A model generated the notes under the pieces. That model was given only the letters and a program-made list of their open reading frames with translations, had not been told where the DNA came from and did no database searches. A program made the position numbers and the translations under genes. Below are positions 1-7,360 of a DNA stretch of 64,000 bases, piece after piece; positions within the stretch are counted from its first letter, which is position 1, and every line of letters begins with the position of its first letter. Source of the stretch: Ohtaekwangia sp966211525 (GTDB taxonomy: Bacteria; Bacteroidota; Bacteroidia; Cytophagales; Cyclobacteriaceae). The stretch spans positions 1-64,000 of the forward strand of contig CBIHOZ010000007.1 of NCBI GenBank assembly GCA_966211525.1, in the 5' to 3' direction.

Positions 1-348
1 AGGGTATATGAATAAGATAAGCCGCTCCATACCGGCAGATATATACTTCAGCCCGAGAAAGTCGAGCAGACTGCTGACGTAGTAACCCAACAACCCGACT
101 ACAGCCACGATAAGCCATTGCTTGGATGTAAACTTTACGTTAGTATCCTTACGGGAGGTAAACGCTGCAGAAACAACAAAGAAAGGAAGTGAGAAAAGCA
201 TGCGCAGTGCCAGCAGTGTTATAGCATCAATACCTGTGTCGCGGTATGCCAGTTTAACAAATATAGCTTTCGTAGAGAAGCAAATGGCCCCGGCAAGTGC
301 AATCAATACACCACCGATAAAATAACCAGAAGAAGAAGGTTTATTCAT
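1..348 (-). CDS. EamA/DMT-family transporter, N-terminal part (gene runs off the window)
   Basis: Reading the minus strand from the ATG at 346-348 gives an open frame of 116 codons that is still open at base 1. The protein begins MNKPSSSGYFIGGVLIALAG and continues with a short hydrophobic segment, a CFSTKAIFVKLAY stretch, a second segment around LLALRMLFSLPFFVVSAAF and a third around WLIVAVVGLLGYYVSSLLDF. This order, and the later phrase GLKYISAGMERLI, is typical of the first EamA repeat of drug/metabolite exporters (inner membrane, ten segments in full-length members). The substrate cannot be told. The frame has no stop in the window, so the 3' half lies to the left. The opposite-strand ORF over the same bases is a shadow. 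Confidence 0.85.
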   Translation of the reverse strand, partial: MNKPSSSGYFIGGVLIALAGAICFSTKAIFVKLAYRDTGIDAITLLALRMLFSLPFFVVSAAFTSRKDTNVKFTSKQWLIVAVVGLLGYYVSSLLDFLGLKYISAGMERLILFIYP

Positions 349-526
349 TGAGAAAAAAACTTTGCTAACAACACTTCGTTTGTTTTTTTACGAATGATGC
401 AGCGATCAAATGTATATCTTTTTAATCGCAAGTCACCAACATTTAGTTACACCTTCAAGCAAATGTTTTTAACTGCCAGCTTCACACAAGTATATTATTC
501 CAACAGCGTGAAGCCGGCAGTGATGG

Positions 527-1042
527 TTAGTATCGATTCAATCGCCAGTGAATCAAGTCCTGATCACGGCTATACGCTTCAAAATTATTTTTAATAAGCG
601 CACGCTGTGAAGGTATATTTTCAACCGGCGTATCCGCTATAATTACGTTCAACGCATCGTGCGAAAAGCCCCATTCAACAAGTGCCTGTAGTGCCTCCGT
701 TGCATAACCTTTGCCGTGATAACGAACGTCCAGTCCGTAACCCACCATGGATTTACCTTCATCATCCGGAAGTCCTGCAAAGCCAATACCACCAATAGCT
801 ACAGCTTCATGCTTCAGCAGTATCTCCCAGTTGGTATACCATTCGAAGGCATGCGCATAGGTTTGTGTTTTGTCGAGCCAGAACTCAATGGCTTCTTCCA
901 GATCTTTTGCTACACGCGGATCGTTTTGCCTGACTTCATACGTTACTCCCAGATTTTCGGCTAATGCAGGGGGATCATTTTTATATAATATTAACTGCGC
1001 GTGCGTAAGCGGCACGAGCTTTAGTCGTGTTGTTTCTAACAT
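527..1042 (-). CDS. GNAT-family N-acetyltransferase (RimJ/RimL-like)
   Basis: A 171-residue protein with the start METTRLKL-type opening (here MLETTRLKLVPLTHAQL) common to RimJ/RimL-like acetyltransferases. The acetyl-CoA pyrophosphate loop is visible near residues 109-118 as YHGKGYATEA, matching the family pattern Q/RxxGxG/A. It is followed by ALQALVEWGF, the usual helix after the loop. Such enzymes transfer acetyl from acetyl-CoA to an amine, often a protein N-terminus or a small molecule; nothing here fixes the acceptor. It stands alone, divergent from the glycosyltransferase to its right, with about 270 bases between them. Confidence 0.85.
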   Translation of the reverse strand: MLETTRLKLVPLTHAQLILYKNDPPALAENLGVTYEVRQNDPRVAKDLEEAIEFWLDKTQTYAHAFEWYTNWEILLKHEAVAIGGIGFAGLPDDEGKSMVGYGLDVRYHGKGYATEALQALVEWGFSHDALNVIIADTPVENIPSQRALIKNNFEAYSRDQDLIHWRLNRY

Positions 1043-1311
1043 TTGATTGAATTTTTGAATACACTAGATTGTCCCCTCTCAAAGAGAACTTGAGATAATG
1101 TGCAGTATGCACGATGGTATCATGCTGCTAAGGATAGCAGCACGCGACATTCCAACATGGGAACATCGAAGATCAGGCCCTTCCAGGCGTAGAAATAAAT
1201 AAATTTGTTTTCAGAGGCGTTTACTCCATTACAAAAATAATAAAGCTTGTGATGGAAAAAAACTGCTGCATGCAGCGACCGAACTGTTAACTGTTTTTCT
1301 TTCTTTGCAGC

Positions 1312-2493
1312 GTGAAAGTCCTGATTCTGCATCAACATTTTAATACACCCCAACGTGGCGGAGCCCTTCGCTCCTATTATCTCGCAAAAGCGTTGACGGA
1401 TCATGGTATTGAGACAGTTGTTATCACAGGACATAACGAGAAAGAAGAGCGCACCGAATATATAGAAGGTATAGAAGTTCACTACCTGCCGATTGCCTAC
1501 GAAAACAGGTTCGGGTTCTATAAACGCAGCGAATCTTTCATCAATTATATAATTAAGTCTATACGTGTAGCAAAAAGGTTGAAAGGTGTTGACGTATGTT
1601 ATGCTATGTCTGTGCCGCTTACCATCGGGCTTGCCGCTTTATGGCTGAAGAAATTGCATAAGATACCCTATATCTTCGAAGTGGGTGATCTCTGGCCCGA
1701 TGCACCGGTACAGATTGGCGTTATCAAGAATTACTTTTTCAAGCAGGCACTCTATAGCCTGGAGAAAACTATATATGAGCAGGCCCAATCGGTAGTGGCA
1801 CTGTCGCCCATGATTAAAGATGCCGTTGTGAAGAAGGCGCCCGAAACAACTGTGCATCTTATACCCAACATGGCTGATACGGAGTTTTATGTTCCGGAAT
1901 CCAAAGACGCGGCCCTTGAAAACAAATTTGGTGTAAGCAATAAATTTGTAGTGTCCTATATAGGGGCGATTGGCTATGCCAACGGATTGGACTATTTCCT
2001 GGAGTGTGCACGTAATTGCCAGCGCGCGTCATTACCCATTCACTTTTTGTTATGTGGTGATGGCGGTATGGCCAAACGCCTGCAGCGGAGCGCGCAGACA
2101 ATACCGTTGAACAACCTCTCGTTTATACCTTTCACAAATCGCGAGGGTGTAAAAGAAGTATTGAATGTTACGGATGCAAGCTTTATCTGTTACAGACATT
2201 TACCCATTCTTGAAACCGGGTCGCCCAATAAATACTTTGACGGACTTGCTGCAGGCAAACTGATTGTTGTCAACTTTGGTGGATGGATTAAAGATGAGAT
2301 CGAGAACTATAGCTGCGGTTTCTATAGCGATTCTGAACAGCCGACAGACTTTACGAAAAAGATACAGGTATATATTAACAATCCTGTCCTGTTAAAACAA
2401 AGCCAGCTTGCGAGTCGCAAGCTGGCCGAAGAAAAATATTCAAGAGTAAAACTGAGCGAAGCGTTCAGCACTATATTCCGGAATCTTCGCTGA
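1312..2493 (+). CDS. Glycosyltransferase family 4 (WbuB-like)
   Basis: A 393-residue GT-B fold enzyme that should add a sugar from a nucleotide donor to a lipid-linked or surface glycan at the inner face of the inner membrane. The N-terminal acceptor half opens MKVLILHQHFNTPQRGGALR with the glycine-rich turn and contains FEVGDLWPDAPVQIG, a signature of WbuB-type enzymes. The donor half shows YIGAIGYANGLDYFLECAR and, near the C-terminus, SPNKYFDGLAAGKLIVVNFG, which holds the nucleotide-sugar contact region. The start is GTG and I see no better ATG upstream. The stop abuts the stop of the convergent lipoprotein gene, forming TGATCA. No other glycan genes lie beside it; the nucleotide-sugar genes are near 50 kb. 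Confidence 0.88.
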   Translation: MKVLILHQHFNTPQRGGALRSYYLAKALTDHGIETVVITGHNEKEERTEYIEGIEVHYLPIAYENRFGFYKRSESFINYIIKSIRVAKRLKGVDVCYAMSVPLTIGLAALWLKKLHKIPYIFEVGDLWPDAPVQIGVIKNYFFKQALYSLEKTIYEQAQSVVALSPMIKDAVVKKAPETTVHLIPNMADTEFYVPESKDAALENKFGVSNKFVVSYIGAIGYANGLDYFLECARNCQRASLPIHFLLCGDGGMAKRLQRSAQTIPLNNLSFIPFTNREGVKEVLNVTDASFICYRHLPILETGSPNKYFDGLAAGKLIVVNFGGWIKDEIENYSCGFYSDSEQPTDFTKKIQVYINNPVLLKQSQLASRKLAEEKYSRVKLSEAFSTIFRNLR

Positions 2494-2952
2494 TCACTTA
2501 GAGATCGCATTCCAGATATCAACATCCAGCAGATATGATCCGTCTGGTTGACGCTTCCATACGTTGGCAAATTTTACTTCGGTAACATAGACAGAGTCCT
2601 GGTATTTAACTCTGGTCTTTGTTCTTCCTGTTTCATAGATATAGTCTCCACTGCCATCTACCGTAAGCGTTTCGGTTTGCATATCCAGAAGCTCCGAATC
2701 TTTCATGGATCGATTCCAGAAATTCTTTATGGCCTGTTTACCTACGAAGATCTCGTACGTACTATTGGGACAAAGCTTCGCGCTATCGGTATACATCGAT
2801 GCAAGCTTTTCGGCATCACCTTCCTTAAAGAAAGCACCGAGCTTCTCATTTCGCTCGTGAAGAATTTCGCGCATTTTGCCTGCCGATAGCTTCTCTTCCT
2901 TACAACTGCAGCAGCCGATGGCTACCACGATGGTCAATACTAAAAATCGCAT
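2494..2952 (-). CDS. SnoaL/DUF4440-like lipoprotein
   Basis: A 152-residue protein with a lipoprotein signal: a hydrophobic run then the lipobox IGCCSC, so mature protein would begin at the Cys near residue 17. The rest fits the NTF2-like DUF4440 fold: a helix with NEKLGAFFKEGDAEKLASMY, the TDSAKLCPNS turn, a VGKQAIKNFW helix, and a C-terminal sheet ending VWKRQPDGSYLLDVDIWN. Members of this fold bind small ligands or are non-catalytic; no function is inferred. Its stop is immediately next to the stop of the convergent glycosyltransferase gene, with no base between. A second DUF4440 protein is encoded near 40.7 kb. Confidence 0.8.
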   Translation of the reverse strand: MRFLVLTIVVAIGCCSCKEEKLSAGKMREILHERNEKLGAFFKEGDAEKLASMYTDSAKLCPNSTYEIFVGKQAIKNFWNRSMKDSELLDMQTETLTVDGSGDYIYETGRTKTRVKYQDSVYVTEVKFANVWKRQPDGSYLLDVDIWNAISK

Positions 2953-2983
2953 GAAGTATATCTGTAGTTTATAACCCTATATT

Positions 2984-3406
2984 TTATTGAAGTATCAAAC
3001 GGCAATCTTCCGTATCCAGGTTCGTTCTTCTGTCGAAGGTGAAGTCGTAAAAGCCTGCATCATCTTTTTTTGCTTTTATAATCATGCGACTTCTGCCTGT
3101 CTCAAGCTTCTGGTTGTCATACGCCTTCAGCAAAACCGTGTCGGCAAAATCCTTGTTAAATATACAGTATACACTTACAAGATTATCGACACCTAATGTA
3201 TCGTTGGCAATAATTACTTTGCCAAGCTCAAGTCCTTTCTGTTTCAGTTCAGGACTCAGCTCAACTTCGACCTTAAAGGAATTCTGTACGCCACTGGAAG
3301 CGCCTTTAATGAATTCGCCTACAGCTTCACCAGTCTTTTCACCGGTGCGTTTCAGGGAGCATGCCGATACAACTACGATCAGCACGAGCAGGTAAATGGT
3401 TTTCAT
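2984..3406 (-). CDS. Small lipoprotein of unknown function
   Basis: A 140-residue predicted lipoprotein: MKTIYLLVLIVVVSACS gives a clear signal and lipobox with Cys near residue 16. After it comes a basic and glycine-containing linker (LKRTGEKTGEAVGEFIKGASSG), then a mixed sheet with VEVELSPELKQKGLELGKVII and an ending DTEDCRLILQ. I do not recognise a named family. It lies 31 bases upstream of the DUF4440 lipoprotein on the same strand and may share its transcript; the oxidoreductase gene ends 23 bases upstream of its start. Confidence 0.72.
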   Translation of the reverse strand: MKTIYLLVLIVVVSACSLKRTGEKTGEAVGEFIKGASSGVQNSFKVEVELSPELKQKGLELGKVIIANDTLGVDNLVSVYCIFNKDFADTVLLKAYDNQKLETGRSRMIIKAKKDDAGFYDFTFDRRTNLDTEDCRLILQ

Positions 3407-3429
3407 AGGGTATATATATCGGCAACAGA

Positions 3430-4620
3430 TTATTCGAGTATGCGCTCGGATATCTTTCCAGTCTTCTTGTTCTTCAGGATTACCTTCTTAGCACCATAGT
3501 GTGTCACTTCTTCTTTTACCAGGTGATGGTCTGCATCGTACTCGATCAAATGACTGTCCTTTGAGACACCGGTTTTACCACGCCAGATGTCGAGCTTCAC
3601 CGGCTCCCACTGTTTGGTTTTTGCTGATTTATAGGCAGCATCCAGTATAGCATTTACGACATAGCCATCGTAAAATGTTTCTTTCGGAGCGATACCTTTT
3701 TCCATGGCATTAAACATATCCATGAACATGTGATTGTAACCGAGTTCATTCAACTCATCTCCCACCGGGAATAACCAGCCTGTATTGCTTTCTGCTTTCT
3801 CCGCTACATAGTCTGCACCTTTGCCGGTGGTAAACATGTCGAAGCCGGTACGAAGGAAACTGTTGATCCATATAGTACCCTCTGTTCCCATTACTTCATC
3901 ACGCAAGTCAAGACCTCCGCGGAACGTCCAGCTTACTTCGAATTGTCCTATTGCTCCATTCTCATATTTCACCAAACCTATAGCATGGTCTTCCGCATCG
4001 ATCGGTTTCACTTGTGTATCGGCCCAGCACATTACCTCCACCGGCCTAATATCTTTACCGATATAGCTTCGTGTTATTTCCACGCAATGGCAGCCCAGGT
4101 CAAGTATACATCCGCCACCGGCCTGCTCTATATCCCAGAACCAATCGCTGTGCGGACCCGGGTGAGTCTCGCGTGATTTAGCCCAGAGTATTCTGCCCAG
4201 TGCTCCGTTCTTCACACTCTCCATGGCCTTTATAAATTTAGGCGTATATACCAGGTCTTCCAGGTAGCCGTTAAATATACCTGCCTTCTCTACGGCTTCC
4301 AGCATCCGCTTGGCTTCCTCTGCATTGCGACCGAGTGGCTTGGTGGTGATCACACCTTTTTTATGTTTGCAGCAAAGTAATACGGCCTCTTCATGCAGGT
4401 TGTTGGGTAACGATATACATACTACATCTACATCCGGGCGGTTAATGGCATCCTCCATGGTAGTAGTTGAAAATGCAACGTTATAGTCTTGTGCAAATTT
4501 CTTAGCGCTCTCTTCTCTGCGCGAATAGATGCTTACAATTTTATCTTTGCTTCTATAGCCTTGCAGTGAATCAGCATAAAATCGTCCGATGAAACCGGAA
4601 CCAAGCATGGCAATGTTCAT
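3430..4620 (-). CDS. Gfo/Idh/MocA-family oxidoreductase
   Basis: A 396-residue cytoplasmic NAD(P)-dependent sugar or polyol dehydrogenase-like protein. The Rossmann dinucleotide loop is GSGFIG at residues 7-12. The usual EKP motif is TKP here (residues 93-95), keeping the catalytic-site lysine but replacing the glutamate. The second domain has GGGCILDLGCHCVEI, with the conserved D-x-G-x-H arrangement, and later HAIGLVKYENGAIGQFEVSW. Substrate is unknown. The next gene downstream is separated only on the upstream side by 59 bases from a nucleoside-type MFS permease; this pairing is common in Bacteroidota and suggests uptake and oxidation of one carbohydrate or glycoside, though that is inference. 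Confidence 0.88.
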   Translation of the reverse strand: MNIAMLGSGFIGRFYADSLQGYRSKDKIVSIYSRREESAKKFAQDYNVAFSTTTMEDAINRPDVDVVCISLPNNLHEEAVLLCCKHKKGVITTKPLGRNAEEAKRMLEAVEKAGIFNGYLEDLVYTPKFIKAMESVKNGALGRILWAKSRETHPGPHSDWFWDIEQAGGGCILDLGCHCVEITRSYIGKDIRPVEVMCWADTQVKPIDAEDHAIGLVKYENGAIGQFEVSWTFRGGLDLRDEVMGTEGTIWINSFLRTGFDMFTTGKGADYVAEKAESNTGWLFPVGDELNELGYNHMFMDMFNAMEKGIAPKETFYDGYVVNAILDAAYKSAKTKQWEPVKLDIWRGKTGVSKDSHLIEYDADHHLVKEEVTHYGAKKVILKNKKTGKISERILE

Positions 4621-4679
4621 AGTGGTGTAGTTTTTTTGTTGTTAATATTCGGGTTAAGCTGCTATATACATTAGCAGTA

Positions 4680-5876
4680 CTAATTGGTTGCCTGTTTTAT
4701 CTCGTCTTTTTCCTTGAAGAAGAAAACGAAGTATAACACAACAGCAACGGCTATATATGCTGGCACGAACCAGATTTCTTTCCATTGATGAACGCCATCG
4801 ACCGTATAGTGGTCAGTTGTAAAACCTGAGAACCACGTACCGATAAACATACCAACGCCATACGTTGCAAAAGTAAAGAGGCCTTGTGCAGCGTTCTTTA
4901 TTTTCTCTCCAGCCTTCTTCTCGGTATACATATAGCCTGTTACAAAGAAAAAGTCGTAACAGATGCCGTGCAGTACAATGCCTGCATATAGCATCCACAG
5001 GTTTGAGTCTGCATTACCATAGGCAAAGCACACATAGCGCAAAATCCAAGCAGCCATTCCCAGCAATAGCATCTTCTTTACACCAATGCTGTTAAACAGG
5101 AATGGTATCGCGAGTATAAATATAGCTTCCGATACCTGTCCTAATATCATTTTACCGGCTGCGTTGTTAAGACCAACTTCGTTCAGGAACAGGTTTGCAA
5201 ATCCGTAGTAGAATGATAGAGGTATACATACCAGTATAGCGGCTATGAAAAATATGAGATAAGGTTTATCCTTGAACAATACAAAAGCCTCCGTACCCAG
5301 CGCGCTGGATGCAGCGGCAGATTTACCTTTTGGTGGTGTATTGGGAAGTATAAAGCTGATGAGCCCAAGCACTGCTGATGCAGCCGCAGCCATGTAAAAC
5401 GTTTCTTTTGTTTTCTCAATTGACAGGAATCCGATCATCAATCCGGCCAGTATCCATCCTACAGTTCCGAATACACGTATCCACGGAAACTGTTTTCCGG
5501 GATCAGTCATTTGCTGAAAAGCAATGCTGTTAGACAGTGCGATGGTTGGCATATACAACAATGAATAGAAAAGTATAACCCAGTAAAAAGCGGTGTTATT
5601 GGTAATGGCAGTTGCCAGGTATAATAGCACGGCACCGAGTAAATGCAGCACACCCATAATGCGTTGTGCGGCAAAGTAGCGATCGGCCACCATGCCCACA
5701 AAAAAAGGAGAGATCATGGTTGCAATAGCCAATGCACTATACGCTGCTCCGATCTGAATACCCGAAGAATTCAGAAATACAGACATATACGTACCCATAG
5801 TAACATACCACGCACCCCAGATAAAATATTCAAGGAGCATCATGGCTGAGAGCTTGACAAAAACAAGTGGTTTCAT
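4680..5876 (-). CDS. MFS permease, nucleoside:H+ symporter (NupG/XapB-like) family
   Basis: An integral inner-membrane protein of 398 residues with about twelve hydrophobic segments. The opening MKPLVFVKLSAMMLLEYFIW and the following GAWYVTMGTYMSVFLN match the nucleoside-permease branch of the major facilitator superfamily, as does the MVADRYFAAQRIMGVLHLLG loop between segments 2 and 3. I chose the ATG at 5874-5876 because the 34 residues that precede it in the open frame are charged, unlike the family, and the conserved start falls here. It lies upstream of the Gfo/Idh gene and is probably transcribed with it. Bacteroidota members next to sugar oxidoreductases may carry sugars rather than nucleosides, so the substrate is open. 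Confidence 0.85.
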   Translation of the reverse strand: MKPLVFVKLSAMMLLEYFIWGAWYVTMGTYMSVFLNSSGIQIGAAYSALAIATMISPFFVGMVADRYFAAQRIMGVLHLLGAVLLYLATAITNNTAFYWVILFYSLLYMPTIALSNSIAFQQMTDPGKQFPWIRVFGTVGWILAGLMIGFLSIEKTKETFYMAAAASAVLGLISFILPNTPPKGKSAAASSALGTEAFVLFKDKPYLIFFIAAILVCIPLSFYYGFANLFLNEVGLNNAAGKMILGQVSEAIFILAIPFLFNSIGVKKMLLLGMAAWILRYVCFAYGNADSNLWMLYAGIVLHGICYDFFFVTGYMYTEKKAGEKIKNAAQGLFTFATYGVGMFIGTWFSGFTTDHYTVDGVHQWKEIWFVPAYIAVAVVLYFVFFFKEKDEIKQATN

Positions 5877-5962
5877 ACTGACTTGGTGAAAGACTGAAGA
5901 AAGATACAGGGATGACCTGTATGGATAAAACCACCTGTAAAAAATTTTTAAATTAAATGATT

Positions 5963-5979
5963 CGTGTGTCGGACACACG
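5963..5979. promoter_or_regulatory. Perfect 17-bp palindrome, possible operator
   Basis: CGTGTGTC, one central G, then GACACACG: two perfect 8-base arms around a single base. It lies about 87 bases upstream of the MFS permease start and 33 bases past the end of the HExxH gene. The odd-length symmetric form resembles a binding site for a dimeric regulator. As RNA it could form a 6-bp stem, but neither side has a U-tract next to it, so a terminator is less likely. Confidence 0.45.
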
Positions 5980-6011
5980 CTTGATTTTATACAGCTGCAT
6001 TGAGTATCTGC

Positions 6012-6341
6012 TTATAGAAACTTCACCCACGCAAACAACTTTCGTCTGCGGATGTAGTGAAGGTCGTGCTCAAAAGTATAGGCTTCTTTCTCGAATGGAA
6101 TACTATAGTAAGCGGTATCGTGATCTTTACCCTTGACACGGGCGATCAGATAAAATAACAGGTATAACAACCAATGAAACACAAAAAGCATTTCAACCTG
6201 CTGATAGAAATGGATGAGTTCGTGATTGATGAGGATCTCCTTTTCACGAGCGCCTTTCCAAATGAAAATGAAAATAAAAAATGAGAAGCCGCTATAGTAG
6301 CGGAAGAGTTTGCTTTTGGTTTGAATACGGATCGGTATCAC
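6012..6341 (-). CDS. Small membrane protein with HExxH motif
   Basis: A 109-residue protein. After a short hydrophobic segment (YYSGFSFFIFIFIWKG) comes INHELIHFYQQVEML, a zinc-type HExxH motif, then a strongly hydrophobic FVFHWLLYLLFYLIARV segment, and then PFEKEAYTFEHD, whose glutamate could be the third zinc ligand. Small Bacteroidota proteins of this plan are usually listed as hypothetical. A membrane-bound metallopeptidase-like role is inference. The start codon is GTG and overlaps the TGA of the polyprenyl synthase gene as GTGA, which implies translational coupling. Confidence 0.7.
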   Translation of the reverse strand: MIPIRIQTKSKLFRYYSGFSFFIFIFIWKGAREKEILINHELIHFYQQVEMLFVFHWLLYLLFYLIARVKGKDHDTAYYSIPFEKEAYTFEHDLHYIRRRKLFAWVKFL

Positions 6342-7312
6342 GACTGGCGTTCAATCAACGCTTCGGCATAGCCTCTTAACAACGCACGTGTCTCCGGAGC
6401 AACGCTTACTTTCTCCAGACTTTCAAAACCCTTCCGGAAGAACTGATTAATCTTCTTTTCGGCTAAAGCCGGTACACCAAGATCATCATATATAGCCTTT
6501 ACACCGGCTACTTTTTTATTCTTGTTGAATTTCCTGAGCGCAAGCCATTCATCCAGCTGTTTCTTGGTTTTGCCTTGTGCTTTTTCTCGGGCCTTAATTA
6601 ACAGAAACGTTTTTTTGTTAGCGATGATGTCGCCCCCAACCTGCTTTCCGAATTTTTCCGGATCAGCATAGGCATCCAGCAAATCATCTTTCAACTGGAA
6701 ACCTATACCTATATTTGTTCCGAACTCGCGGAGTGCTTTACGATCTTCTTCCGGAGCATCGGCCAGTATAGCGCCTAACTCAAGACTGAATCCTAATAAC
6801 ACAGCTGTCTTTAACCGAATCATGTTAATATACTCCGCTTCCGTTACCCGGTCAGTTGTCTCAAACTCCATGTCCCATTGTTGCCCTTCGCATACTTCTG
6901 CTGCACACTGGTTGAATGCTTTCAGTACAACTTTGAGTTTCTCAGGTTCTATACCCAGAAACATATCATATACCTTCACCAGCATCACATCGCCTGAAAG
7001 TATAGCTGTATTTACATTCCACTTTTCGTGCACAGTTTGTTTACCTCTGCGCAACGGAGCTTTGTCCATGATATCATCGTGCATCAGGGTAAAATTATGA
7101 AAGGCCTCCACAGCAACTGCATACGGTACGATAGCCTTTGCATCATTCTTATAAAGTGAATAAGAAAGCAACGCCAGCATCGGGCGCAAGCGCTTTCCTC
7201 CCAGACTCATCAGATAACGAATGGGTTCATAGAGTGATGCGGGCTGCTTGCCGTACTTTTGTTTTGAAATTTCTTTCTCGAGTAACGACAGGTATAACTT
7301 CAGTTGCTGCAT
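6338..7312 (-). CDS. Polyprenyl (short-chain) diphosphate synthase
   Basis: A 324-residue cytoplasmic prenyltransferase condensing isopentenyl diphosphate with an allylic diphosphate. GGKRLRPML (residues 38-46) binds substrate; the first aspartate-rich motif is DDIMD at 79-83, followed by LRRGKQTVH, and the second is DDLLDAYAD from 209, with the trailing GKQVGGDI loop. There is an aromatic residue (F74) five positions before the first motif, which in this family favours short products (C15-C20); this is inference. It follows rnr with 48 bases between and overlaps the HExxH gene by four bases. Together with dxs and uppS in this window it belongs to isoprenoid synthesis. Confidence 0.9.
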   Translation of the reverse strand: MQQLKLYLSLLEKEISKQKYGKQPASLYEPIRYLMSLGGKRLRPMLALLSYSLYKNDAKAIVPYAVAVEAFHNFTLMHDDIMDKAPLRRGKQTVHEKWNVNTAILSGDVMLVKVYDMFLGIEPEKLKVVLKAFNQCAAEVCEGQQWDMEFETTDRVTEAEYINMIRLKTAVLLGFSLELGAILADAPEEDRKALREFGTNIGIGFQLKDDLLDAYADPEKFGKQVGGDIIANKKTFLLIKAREKAQGKTKKQLDEWLALRKFNKNKKVAGVKAIYDDLGVPALAEKKINQFFRKGFESLEKVSVAPETRALLRGYAEALIERQS

Positions 7313-7360
7313 AAAGGAAGATCCGTAGACAGTATTAAACCGCGAAGGTGCGATTTTGAT

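Noticed and set aside
1120..1482. 120-residue minus-strand frame before the GT4 gene
   Set aside because: Overlaps the start of the glycosyltransferase and has no family resemblance, although its opening looks signal-like.
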